Translations under genes and position numbers: made by a program
Assembly: GCF_017355985.1 (NCBI RefSeq)
Contig: NZ_JAFIQU010000016.1
Location: 1 to 64,000, forward strand
Reading direction: 5' to 3'
Source: Arenibaculum pallidiluteum
Lineage (GTDB): Bacteria; Pseudomonadota; Alphaproteobacteria; Azospirillales; Azospirillaceae
DNA: 64,000 nucleotides
The notes under the pieces: generated by a model
Told to the model about the DNA's origin: nothing
Database searches by the model: none
The model's input: only the letters and a program-made list of their open reading frames with translations
In this document: positions 37,609 through 46,897 of the stretch, one piece after another
Position numbering within the stretch: the stretch's first letter is position 1
Layout: each line of letters starts with the position of its first letter

Positions 37609-37640
37609 GGCCGGGCCCCGTCCAGTGACGAGGCCCGGCC
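37609..37640. terminator. Hairpin between methyltransferase and chemoreceptor genes
   Basis: GGCCGGGCC (37609-37617) pairs with GGCCCGGCC (37632-37640), and inside it CGTC with GACG around loop CAGT, one mismatch between. It lies between convergent genes and has no T tract. Confidence 0.6.
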
Positions 37641-37667
37641 TGCGTGAGCGTCCCCCGACGTGGCGCC

Positions 37668-39806
37668 TCAGGCCGTGCGGATCGAAGCGATGAAGGAATC
37701 GACCTCGCGCCGCAGCGCGTCGGCCTCGCTCGACAGCTCGCTCGCGCCGCCGAGCACTTGGCTTGCGGCCGAGCCGGTTTCTGCCGTCGCACGATTCACG
37801 TCCGAAATGTTCGAGGACACCACCTGGGTGCTGCGCGCGGCTTGCTGAACATTGGCGGAAATATCCCGCGTCGCCGCCCCCTGCTGCTCCATGGCTGTCG
37901 CGATGGTGCCTGCAATCTCGTTCAGCCTTCCGATTGTGCTTTCGATGCCTTCCACGGCCGCCTGGGCCCCGCCGGTGGCCGCCTGGATCTCCGCGACCTT
38001 CGCCTGGATATCCTCGGTCGCCTTGGCTGTCTGGTTGGCCAGAGTCTTCACTTCCGACGCCACGACCGCGAAGCCCTTGCCTGCCTCGCCGGCCCGTGCC
38101 GCCTCGATGGTCGCATTGAGCGCCAGCAGGTTCGTCTGGCCAGCGATGGTCTGGATCATGTCGACCACCGCTCCGATCTGCCTGGATGCTTCGACCAGCC
38201 CCCGAATGGTCTCGGCCGTGCGCCGGGTGTCATGCACCGCCTGCGAAGAAATGTTGCTCGAGTTCGCGATCTGCCGGCCGATCTCCTGAATGGAGGCTGA
38301 GAGCTCCTCGGTCGCTGTGGCAACCGTCTGCACATTGGCGCTGGCCTGCTCGGCGGCCGATGCGACAGCCGTAGCCCGACGGCTGGCCTCCTCGGCCGTG
38401 CCGGCCATGGAGGAGGCCGTGCTCCGCATTTCGGTGGCGGCGGAAGCGACGGTCTCTGCCACGCCCCTAACCCTGACCTCGAATTCGTCGGCGAGCCGGC
38501 TCATGGCGGCCCGACGCTCCGCTTCGGCCTTGTGCTTGGCGGCTTCCTGCTCCGTCCGCAGTTGCTCGGCTTCGACAAGGCCCGTCCTGAAGCTCTCGAC
38601 CGCATCTGCCAGCGCGCCGATCTCGTCGCCGCGGCCGATCCCCGGGACGGCCACGGCCGTGTCGCCCCCGGCAAGGGCCCGCACGGAATCAGCCAGAGCG
38701 CTGAGGGGGCCGGTGACGCGCCTGATCGTGACGACGGCCAATGCAGCAATCAGCATGAGTGCAAAGCCGAGCAGGACGAGCTGGGTGGCAAGGACCTCGA
38801 AGGCATCGCTCTTCAGCCCCGCGGTGCGGGTCTCGCTGGCCTCTCCGGCGGCATAGAGCACCTGGAGCAGCGTGCCGAGCTGGGGGGTGGTGGTGTCCAC
38901 CCACTGGGCCGTGTCGATCGGGTACTTGCCACCCTCGTCGCTGGCCTTCCTCATCTGGTCCGAGAGCTTGCGGAAGGCGTCGAAATACCCGGCCTTTGCA
39001 CCGCTGACGGCCTGCCTGATCCCGGGATGGGTCGCCGGGTCAAGTGTCAGGTTCTCGAGCTGCTGCCACAACAGGTCGACGCGCGAACGGATTTCGGCAT
39101 TGGCCACGACGCGATCCGCAGGAATCGGTATTCCTGCCGAGATCGCGGAGGCGATGTTGGAGCGCTCCATGCCGGCGATGTCCCGCATGCGCCAGCCGAT
39201 CTCCTTGACCGTCGCGAGGCGTGCCAGGACGGGATCGGCCGCGGCGGCATGGTGGAGCGCGACAAACCAGACCTTCAGAGCGGCATTCACCGAAGCGGTG
39301 ATGGTCGGGATGAATGTCTTGCGGAGGTTCTCGTCGCGCTGCTCGCGCGGCTGCTTCAGCGCCTGATCGGCCTGGGCACGCGCTTTGTTGGCGGTATCGA
39401 GTGCCACCTTCAGCTCGCGCATGAGCTCCGGCTGGTTCGGGAATTCACGTGCCTCGAGGACGCGGAGGCCCTGCTCGAAGCTGTCCCGGACGGTGGCCCT
39501 GCGTCGTTCGATCTCGCGCAGGACATCGGGTCCGGCCGGTGCGGGGGCTTGAAGACCGTTGTTGGTGGCGAGGCGCTCCATCAGCACCTCGAAGAGCCCC
39601 GCGATGAACTTGTTCGCTCCAGTGTCGAATTCCTGGACGGATTCGATGGTTCTATACTGCGACCAAGCGCTCACGCCTTGCCTGACGAGCAGTGCTAGGA
39701 CCAGCAGTGAAAGCGCGGAAAGCGCGCCGAGCAGCAAGACGCGGATGCTGAATTGCGGGCTTCGGCCCTGGGGACGCGACTGGCTGCTCGCCTGAACGAG
39801 GCTCAT
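37668..39806 (-). CDS. Methyl-accepting chemotaxis protein
   Basis: 712 residues. TM1 is at about 20-43; a periplasmic helical sensor of about 300 residues follows; TM2 lies near 343-366 ([19 protein letters not shown]); then a HAMP domain (about 366-420) and a signalling coiled coil with the hairpin tip around residue 550 ([20 protein letters not shown] in part). It should signal through CheA/CheW to the flagellar motor. No che gene is adjacent, so it is an orphan receptor. The ligand is unknown. A 13-bp dyad lies just upstream of the start. Confidence 0.95.
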   Translation of the reverse strand: MSLVQASSQSRPQGRSPQFSIRVLLLGALSALSLLVLALLVRQGVSAWSQYRTIESVQEFDTGANKFIAGLFEVLMERLATNNGLQAPAPAGPDVLREIERRRATVRDSFEQGLRVLEAREFPNQPELMRELKVALDTANKARAQADQALKQPREQRDENLRKTFIPTITASVNAALKVWFVALHHAAAADPVLARLATVKEIGWRMRDIAGMERSNIASAISAGIPIPADRVVANAEIRSRVDLLWQQLENLTLDPATHPGIRQAVSGAKAGYFDAFRKLSDQMRKASDEGGKYPIDTAQWVDTTTPQLGTLLQVLYAAGEASETRTAGLKSDAFEVLATQLVLLGFALMLIAALAVVTIRRVTGPLSALADSVRALAGGDTAVAVPGIGRGDEIGALADAVESFRTGLVEAEQLRTEQEAAKHKAEAERRAAMSRLADEFEVRVRGVAETVASAATEMRSTASSMAGTAEEASRRATAVASAAEQASANVQTVATATEELSASIQEIGRQIANSSNISSQAVHDTRRTAETIRGLVEASRQIGAVVDMIQTIAGQTNLLALNATIEAARAGEAGKGFAVVASEVKTLANQTAKATEDIQAKVAEIQAATGGAQAAVEGIESTIGRLNEIAGTIATAMEQQGAATRDISANVQQAARSTQVVSSNISDVNRATAETGSAASQVLGGASELSSEADALRREVDSFIASIRTA

Positions 39807-40184
39807 GGCGGCTCTCCCTGATTTAATGCAAATAGTAACTATTCATATGCGACCTTCCTCCTCCGCCGGAGGTTTGTCATTAGGCGGAATTGCATACTCA
39901 GATATGCAAAGGTGTGGACGGCATCCAAGCGTCGACCGCGATGATCCCCGCGGTGCACCGGTCCTGGTCTGGATCGCCGGGCGTCGTGGAGCAGGGTGCC
40001 GATGGCCGCCAGCGTCCGAGCGGCCGCCGTCGAACGGCGTGTCCGAAACGCAGGTCATCGTCCGAACCTGATCCGGAGCGCCATGGAGTCGCTCCTTGAA
40101 TGCGTTTCCGGCGGAGCGCCGCTCAGGCAGGCGCTCCAACGCGTTCGTACGAGCGCTCGTCCGGACCTGCGATGCCGGCGCCGC
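39807..40184. other. Intergenic region upstream of the chemoreceptor
   Basis: 378 bp. The chemoreceptor-proximal 100 bp are AT-rich and include AATAGTAACTATT (39831-39843), a perfect 13-bp dyad 25 bp before the chemoreceptor start. The rest, up to the dehydratase stop, holds short open frames with no support. Confidence 0.5.
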
Positions 40185-41162
40185 TCAGGCCGCGCGCTGG
40201 CGCCGGCTCCCGCCGCCCAGCACCCTGGCGAGAACCGCCCTGTCGATGTTGCCGCCCGACAGGATCACGGCCACGCGGCGGCCGCGCATGGCCTCGCGCT
40301 CCTGCAGCAGGCCCGCGAGCGCCGCGGCGCCGGCACCTTCGGCGGTGTTGTGGGTGTCCTCGTGGAGGATGCGGATCGCGGCGGCGATCTCGGGGTCGGA
40401 GACCTGCAGGATCCTGTCCGCGCCGGCGGCGATGGCGGCCACGGCTTCGGGGCAGGGCATGCGGCAGGCGATGCCGTCGGCGAAGGTCCGCGCCGTCTCG
40501 GTGGAGACGGGCTGGCCGGCGGCGACGGACAGGGCATAGGCGGGCGCCTCGGTGGAGACAACGCCGACGATTCGGGTGCGCAGCCCCAGCAGGTCGCGGG
40601 TGCGGATCAGGCCGCAGATGCCAGACCCCATTCCAATGGCGACATAGACGGTGTCGAGATCCGGCACCGCGCCGAACAGCTCGCGCGCATAGGTCGCGAC
40701 CCCCGTCACCAGATCCGTGTGGAGCGCGGGCACCATCTCGTAGCCGCGTTCCTGCGCGATCCGCGCCGCCGCGCTCCGCGCCTGATCGAAATCCCTGCCG
40801 GCCTCGATCAGCTCGGCCCCGAAGGCACGCATGGCGGCGTTCTTCTCGGCGCTGTTGCCACGTGGCACGCAGATGGCCGCGGGCAGCCCAACCCTCCGCG
40901 CGGCGAAGGCGAGGCTCTGCCCGTGGTTGCCGCGCGTCGCGCTGACGATGCCGGGCACCTGCGGCCGCTCCGCCTTCAGCCGCTCCAGATAGACCAATCC
41001 GCCGCGCAGCTTGAAGGCGCCGGTGACGCCGTGGTTCTCGTGCTTCACCCAGACATCGCAGCCGGTCCGCGCCGCCAGCAGCGGCCAGGCGATCTGCGGG
41101 GTGGGCGGCTGCACCGCGCCGACGATCGTGGCGGCGCGGTTCAGGGCTGGCATGTCGAACAC
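40185..41162 (-). CDS. Threonine-dehydratase-like PLP (fold type II) enzyme
   Basis: 325 residues from the GTG at 41162, which has GGAGGAG 5 bp before it. The PLP lysine is K51 in GAFKLRGG, and GMGSGICG forms the phosphate-binding glycine loop; TRGNHGQS is the substrate loop. No ACT regulatory domain, so it resembles catabolic serine/threonine dehydratases or ectoine-utilisation (EutB-like) enzymes rather than biosynthetic IlvA. It would deaminate a hydroxy-amino acid to a 2-oxo acid. An operator-like dyad lies upstream. Confidence 0.87.
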   Translation of the reverse strand: MFDMPALNRAATIVGAVQPPTPQIAWPLLAARTGCDVWVKHENHGVTGAFKLRGGLVYLERLKAERPQVPGIVSATRGNHGQSLAFAARRVGLPAAICVPRGNSAEKNAAMRAFGAELIEAGRDFDQARSAAARIAQERGYEMVPALHTDLVTGVATYARELFGAVPDLDTVYVAIGMGSGICGLIRTRDLLGLRTRIVGVVSTEAPAYALSVAAGQPVSTETARTFADGIACRMPCPEAVAAIAAGADRILQVSDPEIAAAIRILHEDTHNTAEGAGAAALAGLLQEREAMRGRRVAVILSGGNIDRAVLARVLGGGSRRQRAA

Positions 41163-41478
41163 GGGCGCTCCTCCGGTGGAATGGGACGGCCGGGAGCGTG
41201 CCTTGGCTGCATTGTGTGGGTCAATCAATGTATTGTATGGCAGACAATGGCGTCCATCTGGAGCGCTGCTGCGCCGGGCGGGGTCGCGGCCGTCTTCGAT
41301 AGGGCTTGTCTATCGATCGCGATGGGACAATCGCATGGCCCCGAGCGGCGCGTGCCATTATTGTCGCGGTCTGGCGCCGGGAGCTTGCCTGCTGCCGGAA
41401 TCGCGCCAGTTGAAGGGCGACGCTCCGGCGGCGCGCAGCGCCGCCGGCCCCGATAGCACTGCCTGAAGGTGACCGATC
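41163..41478. other. Divergent intergenic region between dehydratase and hemH
   Basis: 316 bp. ATTGT-ATGGCAG-ACAAT (41232-41248) is a dyad 70-86 bp upstream of the dehydratase start, a possible GntR-type operator. Towards hemH there is GC-rich sequence with short inverted repeats (CGGCGGCGCG / CGCGCCGCCG-like). I see no gene. Confidence 0.45.
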
Positions 41479-42555
41479 ATGACGATGCCCATTCCCGCCG
41501 GCCACCCCCCGATCCCCGCGCGCCGCATCGGCGTCCTCCTGATCAACCTCGGCACGCCGGAGGGAACGGACTACTGGCCCATGCGCCGGTACCTCAGGGA
41601 GTTCCTGTCCGACCCGCGCGTGATCGAGGTGCCGCGGGCCGTCTGGTGGCCGGTTCTGAACGGCATCATCCTGACGGTCCGCCCCGGCCGGAGCGGCCAT
41701 GCCTACAAGAGCATCTGGAACGAGGAGCGGAACGAAAGCCCGCTGAAGACCATCACCCGCTCCCAGGCCGAGCGTGTGGCCGGGCTGCTTAGGGACAGGC
41801 ATGGCGACGCGCTTGTGGTGGACTGGGCCATGCGCTACGGCCAGCCCGCCACAGGGCCCGCGATCGAGCGCCTGAAGGCCCAGGGTTGCGACCGCATCCT
41901 GCTGTTTCCGCTCTATCCCCAGTATTCGGCGACCACCACGGCCACGGCCAACGACCAGGCCTTCCGCCATCTCATGAAGATGCGCTGGCAGCCGGCCGTG
42001 AGGACGGTGCCGGCCTATCACGACGAGCCCGGCTACATCGAGGCGCTGGCGCGGTCGGTCGAGCGCCACATGGAGACGCTGGATTTCACGCCGGACATCC
42101 TGCTGGCGAGCTTCCACGGGCTTCCGCGCGCCTATCTCGACCGCGGCGACCCCTATCACTGCTTCTGCGTGAAGACCGCGCGGCTGCTGGCCGAGCGGCT
42201 GGGCTGGGCCGAGGGCCGGGTGCGGCACAGCTTCCAGTCCCGCTTCGGCCGCGCGGAATGGCTGAAGCCCTATACGGACAAGACGGTGGAGGAGCTCGCG
42301 CGGCAGGGGCACCGGCGGATCGCGCTGATCGCCCCGGGCTTCGCCGCCGACTGCGTGGAGACGCTGGAGGAGATCCAGTTCCAGGTGAAGGATGCTTTTA
42401 TGGCGGCCGGGGGCGAGAAATTCACCTACGTGCCCTGCCTGAACGACCAGCCCGACCACATCGCCTTCCTTGCCGCCGTGGTCGAGCGCGAGCTCGGCGG
42501 GTGGATCGGCGGCGCGCGGGCCGGGGTCCGGGACGGCGAGGGCATCGCCGCCTGA
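41479..42555 (+). CDS. hemH: Ferrochelatase
   Basis: 358 residues, normal length. Motifs include VLLINLGTPEG near the N-terminus, FPLYPQYSATTTA, SFHGLPRAYLDRGDPYHCFC with the metal-binding H213, and PGFAADCVETLEEI with the catalytic glutamate. It inserts Fe2+ into protoporphyrin IX to form protoheme, at the inner face of the cytoplasmic membrane. It is monocistronic here; its iron use fits the iron and cobalamin genes in the window but there is no operon link. Confidence 0.97.
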   Translation: MTMPIPAGHPPIPARRIGVLLINLGTPEGTDYWPMRRYLREFLSDPRVIEVPRAVWWPVLNGIILTVRPGRSGHAYKSIWNEERNESPLKTITRSQAERVAGLLRDRHGDALVVDWAMRYGQPATGPAIERLKAQGCDRILLFPLYPQYSATTTATANDQAFRHLMKMRWQPAVRTVPAYHDEPGYIEALARSVERHMETLDFTPDILLASFHGLPRAYLDRGDPYHCFCVKTARLLAERLGWAEGRVRHSFQSRFGRAEWLKPYTDKTVEELARQGHRRIALIAPGFAADCVETLEEIQFQVKDAFMAAGGEKFTYVPCLNDQPDHIAFLAAVVERELGGWIGGARAGVRDGEGIAA

Positions 42556-42588
42556 GCGCCGGCCGCGCCTGCGCGGAAGCCCGCAGAT

Positions 42589-43770
42589 CTACTCGATCCG
42601 TACCGGCAGGCGGATGAGGTCGCGGTCCCAGCCGATCCTGCATTCCGCGAGGTTGAGCCGCGTCATGTAGAGATAGGCGCGGTCGCCCACATCCTCGAAG
42701 CTGAGGCTGCGGCTGCCGGGGTCGAGCAGGGAGGGGTAGTCGAAGGCCTCGGCATCCGCGCAGCCGTAGCGGAAGAGCAGGGGCGCGGCCCAGACGAGCC
42801 GGGGCGCCGACCAGGTGAGGAGGTCGGGCGAGGTGGTCGTCCACATGCCGGTCGTGCCGTCGCGGCTCATGGCCAGGGTCGCGATGAACAGGCCGCTGGG
42901 ACGGTGGCGGGCGATGCTGCGGACGGTGCCCGCCAGGATCCCGGGCGCCACGGGCCGGCAGGTGTGGGCCTCCGGCGGTTCGCCCGCGGACCGGGCGCCG
43001 GGGGCGAAGCGGACCGAGAAGCCCCGCCCGTCCCAGGCACGCCAGGCGCGCGGGTCGGACAGGTCGTCGGTGCGCAGCAGGCAGGCGCCGCGCTGCTGCG
43101 CCTCGAACCGCTCGGCCCAGACGAAGGCGTACCAGTGGTCCTGGTGCCGGACGATGTTGGTCGGCGCGAAATAGCCCGTCCGGCGCCCGGTGTCGCCGGC
43201 ATAGGGGTACGGAAGGGCCGCGACCGTATGGGCCGGGGGCTTGGCCGCGAGGCGGAAGCTGGCGCCGCCATCCGTCGAGACCGCGGCGGTGATGCTGTTG
43301 CGCCAACAGTTCATGTATTGGCCCGAGGGGCAGAGCTCGCGCCGCCTCTGGCCGTGGAACTCGTTGCTGACCAGGGCGAAGACCGTCCTGCCGTCCAGCG
43401 TGTGGACGGACGAGATCCAGCTCCGGTCGTCGTGGAGATCGGGATCGTCCTGCCCGTGGCCTTCGAAGATCACGGCGCAGTTCGGCCGCACCTCGTCCAG
43501 CGACGGGCCGGTAAGGGCCCGCGCCGTCGAGTGGGACGCGATCACGTGGACGGTTCCGCCGGCATCCCGGAAGGCGCGCGCCGGGGTGTCGGGCACGTCG
43601 GTCCGGGTGCAGGCGTCGCGCCGCCACAGGGCTACCGTCTCGGGCTCGCCGGCCGGCGTGACCGTCAGCGCCTGCGCCGCGAGGGCGGCCGGTGCCAGCC
43701 CGAGAAGGAGCGCGAGGGCGCGTGCGAGAACCCCAGCGGGCCCTGTTCTGATCCCTCGTGCCCCGTTCAT
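42589..43770 (-). CDS. Secreted protein of unknown function, possibly beta-propeller
   Basis: 393 residues. A long signal peptide (about 1-32, LALLLGLAPAALAAQA) precedes a beta-rich region with repeated short motifs such as SWISSVHTLDGRTVFALVSNEF, ITAAVSTDGGASFRLAA, and MSRDGTTGMWTTTSPDLLTW. These DGG/DGT and SxDxxTW elements resemble Asp-box/sialidase-like propellers or glycoside-hydrolase-43-like folds, without a motif that settles it. It starts 17 bp after the pyruvyl-transferase-like gene on the same strand, so the two form a unit. Confidence 0.7.
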   Translation of the reverse strand: MNGARGIRTGPAGVLARALALLLGLAPAALAAQALTVTPAGEPETVALWRRDACTRTDVPDTPARAFRDAGGTVHVIASHSTARALTGPSLDEVRPNCAVIFEGHGQDDPDLHDDRSWISSVHTLDGRTVFALVSNEFHGQRRRELCPSGQYMNCWRNSITAAVSTDGGASFRLAAKPPAHTVAALPYPYAGDTGRRTGYFAPTNIVRHQDHWYAFVWAERFEAQQRGACLLRTDDLSDPRAWRAWDGRGFSVRFAPGARSAGEPPEAHTCRPVAPGILAGTVRSIARHRPSGLFIATLAMSRDGTTGMWTTTSPDLLTWSAPRLVWAAPLLFRYGCADAEAFDYPSLLDPGSRSLSFEDVGDRAYLYMTRLNLAECRIGWDRDLIRLPVRIE

Positions 43771-43787
43771 GGGCCGGTGCCGCGCTC

Positions 43788-45056
43788 TCAGGCGCCCGCC
43801 GCGATGCGCTTCAGGAAGGCTGCCGGCTGGATGCCGTTGGCCTCCAGGAAGCCCAGGTAGCGTCCGGCGGATTCGGCGCGGTGCCGGTCGTAGGCGTCGG
43901 GGTCGAAGCTCACGAGCTTCCTCAGCCGCGCGCGGGTGAGCGGCATGGTGAGTTCGCCCGCATCGACATGGGGCACGCCGGTATTCTCGCAGAGCTCGCG
44001 CGTGCGGGAATCGATGGTGATCGTCAGGCCCATCCGCTCGGCCTGCAGGGCCAGCGCGACGCCGTGATAGCGGCAGCCGACCGTCAGGTCCTGGTAGCGC
44101 AGGAAGTCCATCCAGGCCGGCACGTCATAGAAGGAGCGCATGTAGTTGCGGCACCAGGCCTTGAACTCCTCGACGGAGTAGTGGGGCACCGTGTGGGCGT
44201 GGATCTCCTTTAGCGCCTGCGGCTCCATGTCGAAGATTCCGCGGGACGCCTTGATCATCTCGCCCATGGACTGGACGACGTACTGGCCGGGGGCGAGCGG
44301 GTCCATCATCAGTGAGACGAGCTGGTGCTCGATCTCCCGCGTGCGCGTCCAGGACTGGTGTCCCGCCGCGACCGTGACCGAGCGCGGCAGGTCACGGGCC
44401 GTCCAGGCTGCGTGAATCTTCCGGCCCAGTCCCGGCTGCTGGTTGATGAAGTGGGACGGGCAGCCCCCGGCGAGCGTGCCGGTGATGCCCAGCCTGTCGA
44501 GCTGCGCGCTGGTATAGGCTCCGCGGGTATAGATGTTGGACGAGGCCGAGGCCCCGTTGGACGCGGCGATCACCCGCGCCCAGCGCAGGGTGCCGTCGCT
44601 GATCTCGATGTCATGCTCGTAGCTGTTGGCCTGGGCGCCCAGGCCGATCGCCACGATCGGCAGGCCGGACTTCTCGAGGTTCTCGGCCATGGCGCCGTAG
44701 TCGGTGTGGCGGCCGAGCTGGTTCGCGCAGGGAATGACGACGATGTCGGCATTCTCGCGCAGCGTCTCGGCGGTCACGCTCCAGCCGAAGAACTTCACGG
44801 GGTTCGCGACGTGGCTGGCGATCGCGTGCACGAAGGCGAGATTGCCGTTGTTGTGCCCGATCGCGGTGAAGAGCTCGTCGAAGGGCGCGTTGGAGTAGAG
44901 GCCGAGATCCGGCGTCCGCCACAGGATCGCCACCCGCTGGGGCCCAGTCCCCCGGGTCAGGGCGGGCTTCGCATGAACGGCAGGCCGCTCGAGTGTGACG
45001 TCGTCAAGCATTTGAACTCGTGCCTCGAAGGGAGTGATTGGTGACTGCCATTCCAC
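43788..45056 (-). CDS. Polysaccharide pyruvyl transferase family protein
   Basis: 422 residues. The region RVAILWRTPDLGLYSN ... DIVVIPCANQLGRHTDYG and the C-terminal DLTVGCRYHGVALALQAERMGL match the pyruvyl transferase fold (PF04230). Members add pyruvate ketals to exopolysaccharides or S-layer glycans. Starts at 45056 (short-spaced AGGGTGGA) or 45011 (GAGG) are both possible. Downstream on the same strand comes a secreted protein gene; a TylF-like methyltransferase lies further left. Confidence 0.85.
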   Translation of the reverse strand: MEWQSPITPFEARVQMLDDVTLERPAVHAKPALTRGTGPQRVAILWRTPDLGLYSNAPFDELFTAIGHNNGNLAFVHAIASHVANPVKFFGWSVTAETLRENADIVVIPCANQLGRHTDYGAMAENLEKSGLPIVAIGLGAQANSYEHDIEISDGTLRWARVIAASNGASASSNIYTRGAYTSAQLDRLGITGTLAGGCPSHFINQQPGLGRKIHAAWTARDLPRSVTVAAGHQSWTRTREIEHQLVSLMMDPLAPGQYVVQSMGEMIKASRGIFDMEPQALKEIHAHTVPHYSVEEFKAWCRNYMRSFYDVPAWMDFLRYQDLTVGCRYHGVALALQAERMGLTITIDSRTRELCENTGVPHVDAGELTMPLTRARLRKLVSFDPDAYDRHRAESAGRYLGFLEANGIQPAAFLKRIAAGA

Positions 45057-45361
45057 CCTAAGCGCAGCCCTCGCAGACCGGCAAGCGACTTCCTGAAAAT
45101 GCGCCGGAATATTTTAAGAATGTCGCCGCTAATTCTCCGTTGGTGATACTGTCGATGCGAATTGCATCGAAAATCACTGCAGTTGCAGAGGGTTCTCCCA
45201 CCTTCGATGCACCGGTCGGCAGCCGATGCTTGAGCATCACCAGGGCGCGGACGGGCATCCGTGCCGTCTTGCCGGCTCGCCCGCCGCGGTCTACAGAGGC
45301 CTCTGGCCAAGGCCCCGGGACGGCCGGGGCGTTGGGCCGCCGACTGGTCAGCGCCACGCCC
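45057..45361. other. Divergent intergenic region with repeated GATGC elements
   Basis: 305 bp between the pyruvyl-transferase-like gene and the MocR gene, AT-rich near 45070-45180. It contains the dyad described at 45143-45177, a further TCGATGC (45204-45210) and GATGCT-TG-AGCATC (45225-45238). I see no gene. Confidence 0.5.
45143..45177. promoter_or_regulatory. Dyad upstream of the MocR regulator
   Basis: TCGATGC-GAATT-GCATCGA (45152-45170) is a perfect 7+7 inverted repeat, flanked outside by GTGAT (45143-45147) and ATCAC (45173-45177). It lies about 190 bp before the MocR start and 100 bp from the pyruvyl-transferase-like gene, so it may control either. Confidence 0.5.
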
Positions 45362-46702
45362 ATGTGGATTCCCGACCTGGACGGGCGAAACCCCGTCCGC
45401 TACCTCGCCATCGTCGAGGCGCTGGCCGAGGCCATCGCCGGGGGCGCGCTCCGTCCGGGCGACCGCCTTCCCACCCATCGCGACCTCGCCTGGACGCTCG
45501 GCGTGAACGTCAGCACGGTGACGCAGGCCTATCGCGAGGCCGCGCGCCGGCACCTGGTGGCGGGCGAGGTCGGGCGCGGCACATACGTCCTCGCCGACAG
45601 CCGGGAGGCGACGCTCTTCGCGCTCGGCGGCGAGGCGGTCGAGACGATGGTCGACCTGTCCACCAACCGGCCGGCGCTCGACCCCGACGACACCGATCTC
45701 GCCGATGCGTTGCGCGGGCTGCTGGACGGGCCCGGCGCCGCGGCGCTCCAGGGCTATCCCGCGCCCGCGCTGCTGCGGCGGGCGCAGGTCGCAGGCGCGG
45801 CCTGGCTCGCCCGGCGCGGGCTGGAACTGCGGCCGGCATCGGTCGTGCCCTGCGCGGGCGCCCAGCAGGCGCTTCTTGCCGCGCTGCTGGCGCTGTGCCG
45901 TCCGGGCGACCCGGTGCTGGTCGAGGAGGTCACCTTCCCCGGCATCCGCGCCGTGGCCCGGCAGCTCGACCTGCGGCTGGTCGGTGTCGCCATGGACGGG
46001 GAGGGAGTGCTGCCCGAAGCGCTGGAACGCGCGGCGCGCGCGTCGGGCGCCCGCGTCGCCGTTCTGGTGCCGGTGCTCCAGAACCCGACCGGCGCGGTGA
46101 TGGGCCATGCCCGGCGCGCCGAGGTCGCCGAGGCGGCCGGCCGCTCCGGCCTGACCCTGGTGGAGGACGACGTCTATGGCGGGCTCGCGGACATGCCGCC
46201 GCTGGCGGCGCTGTGTCCCGGGCGCGCCGTCCTGGTCTCCAGCCTGTCTAAGACCGTCGCCCCGGGCCTGCGCTTCGGCTTCGTGGCCGGCGGCGCGCCC
46301 GCCATGTCAGCCGTCGCGTCCGAGACCCATGCGACGGTCTGGCAGATGAGCCCGATCGCGCTGGAGCTCGGCTGCCGCTGGATCGAGGACGGAACCGCCT
46401 TCGCGCGGTCCGGGCGCCAGCGCGCCGAGGTCGAGGCGCGCTGGCGGCTCGCGCTCGGCGTCCTCGGCCGTCCGGCCGGGCGCGGCCAGCCTAGCCCGCA
46501 TCTCTGGCTGCCGGTGCAGGGCTGCCCCGAGGCCGCGGCCGAGCGCTGCCGCGCCGAGGGGGCCGAGGTCGCGCCGGGCACCCTGTTCGCGGCAGGGCGC
46601 GAGCGCCCGCCCTTCCTGCGCGCCAGCCTGACGACCCCGCCGACGCGCCGCGACCTCGGCCTCGGGCTGGGGCGGGTCGCCAGGGCCTTGCGCGCCGCCT
46701 GA
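45362..46702 (+). CDS. MocR-family regulator (GntR HTH fused to aminotransferase)
   Basis: 446 residues. The winged HTH occupies about 1-78 (LRPGDRLPTHRDLAWTLGVN), and a fold-type I aminotransferase domain fills the rest with NPTG (241-244), DDVYG (269-273) and PLP lysine K297 (SSLSKTVAPG). MocR proteins, such as PdxR, sense PLP or an amino compound and regulate a nearby gene. No pdx, gab or related gene is adjacent; the divergent gene is a pyruvyl-transferase homologue. The ATG is chosen because the HTH begins there; the frame is open upstream. Confidence 0.92.
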   Translation: MWIPDLDGRNPVRYLAIVEALAEAIAGGALRPGDRLPTHRDLAWTLGVNVSTVTQAYREAARRHLVAGEVGRGTYVLADSREATLFALGGEAVETMVDLSTNRPALDPDDTDLADALRGLLDGPGAAALQGYPAPALLRRAQVAGAAWLARRGLELRPASVVPCAGAQQALLAALLALCRPGDPVLVEEVTFPGIRAVARQLDLRLVGVAMDGEGVLPEALERAARASGARVAVLVPVLQNPTGAVMGHARRAEVAEAAGRSGLTLVEDDVYGGLADMPPLAALCPGRAVLVSSLSKTVAPGLRFGFVAGGAPAMSAVASETHATVWQMSPIALELGCRWIEDGTAFARSGRQRAEVEARWRLALGVLGRPAGRGQPSPHLWLPVQGCPEAAAERCRAEGAEVAPGTLFAAGRERPPFLRASLTTPPTRRDLGLGLGRVARALRAA

Positions 46703-46868
46703 GGATCCGCGCCCCCGAGGTCGGCCAGAAATCCCGCCATGCGATGCGGCGCCGCGACAATGCTCGCGGGCGCGCCCAAGTCTTCATTCCGTAACACTGG
46801 AATAGAGAAGGAATTTTCGCTCCGGCGGCGGAGTCCGCTTGCAGCGGTCCGAACTTCGTCATAGCCTG

Positions 46869-46882
46869 TCTCTTATAAGAGA
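46869..46882. promoter_or_regulatory. Perfect palindrome upstream of the IclR gene
   Basis: TCTCTTATAAGAGA is a perfect 14-bp palindrome 15 bp before the first ATG of the IclR gene, in a short AT-rich stretch. Its position fits autoregulation by the IclR protein and control of the following operon. Confidence 0.5.
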
Positions 46883-46897
46883 ACATATTCTACAGTA

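Noticed and set aside
46866-46878. CTGTCTCTTATA, identical to the first 12 bases of the Tn5/IS50 mosaic end
   Set aside because: The match stops at the palindrome centre, there is no second end or transposase nearby, and a 14-bp palindrome explains the sequence better.
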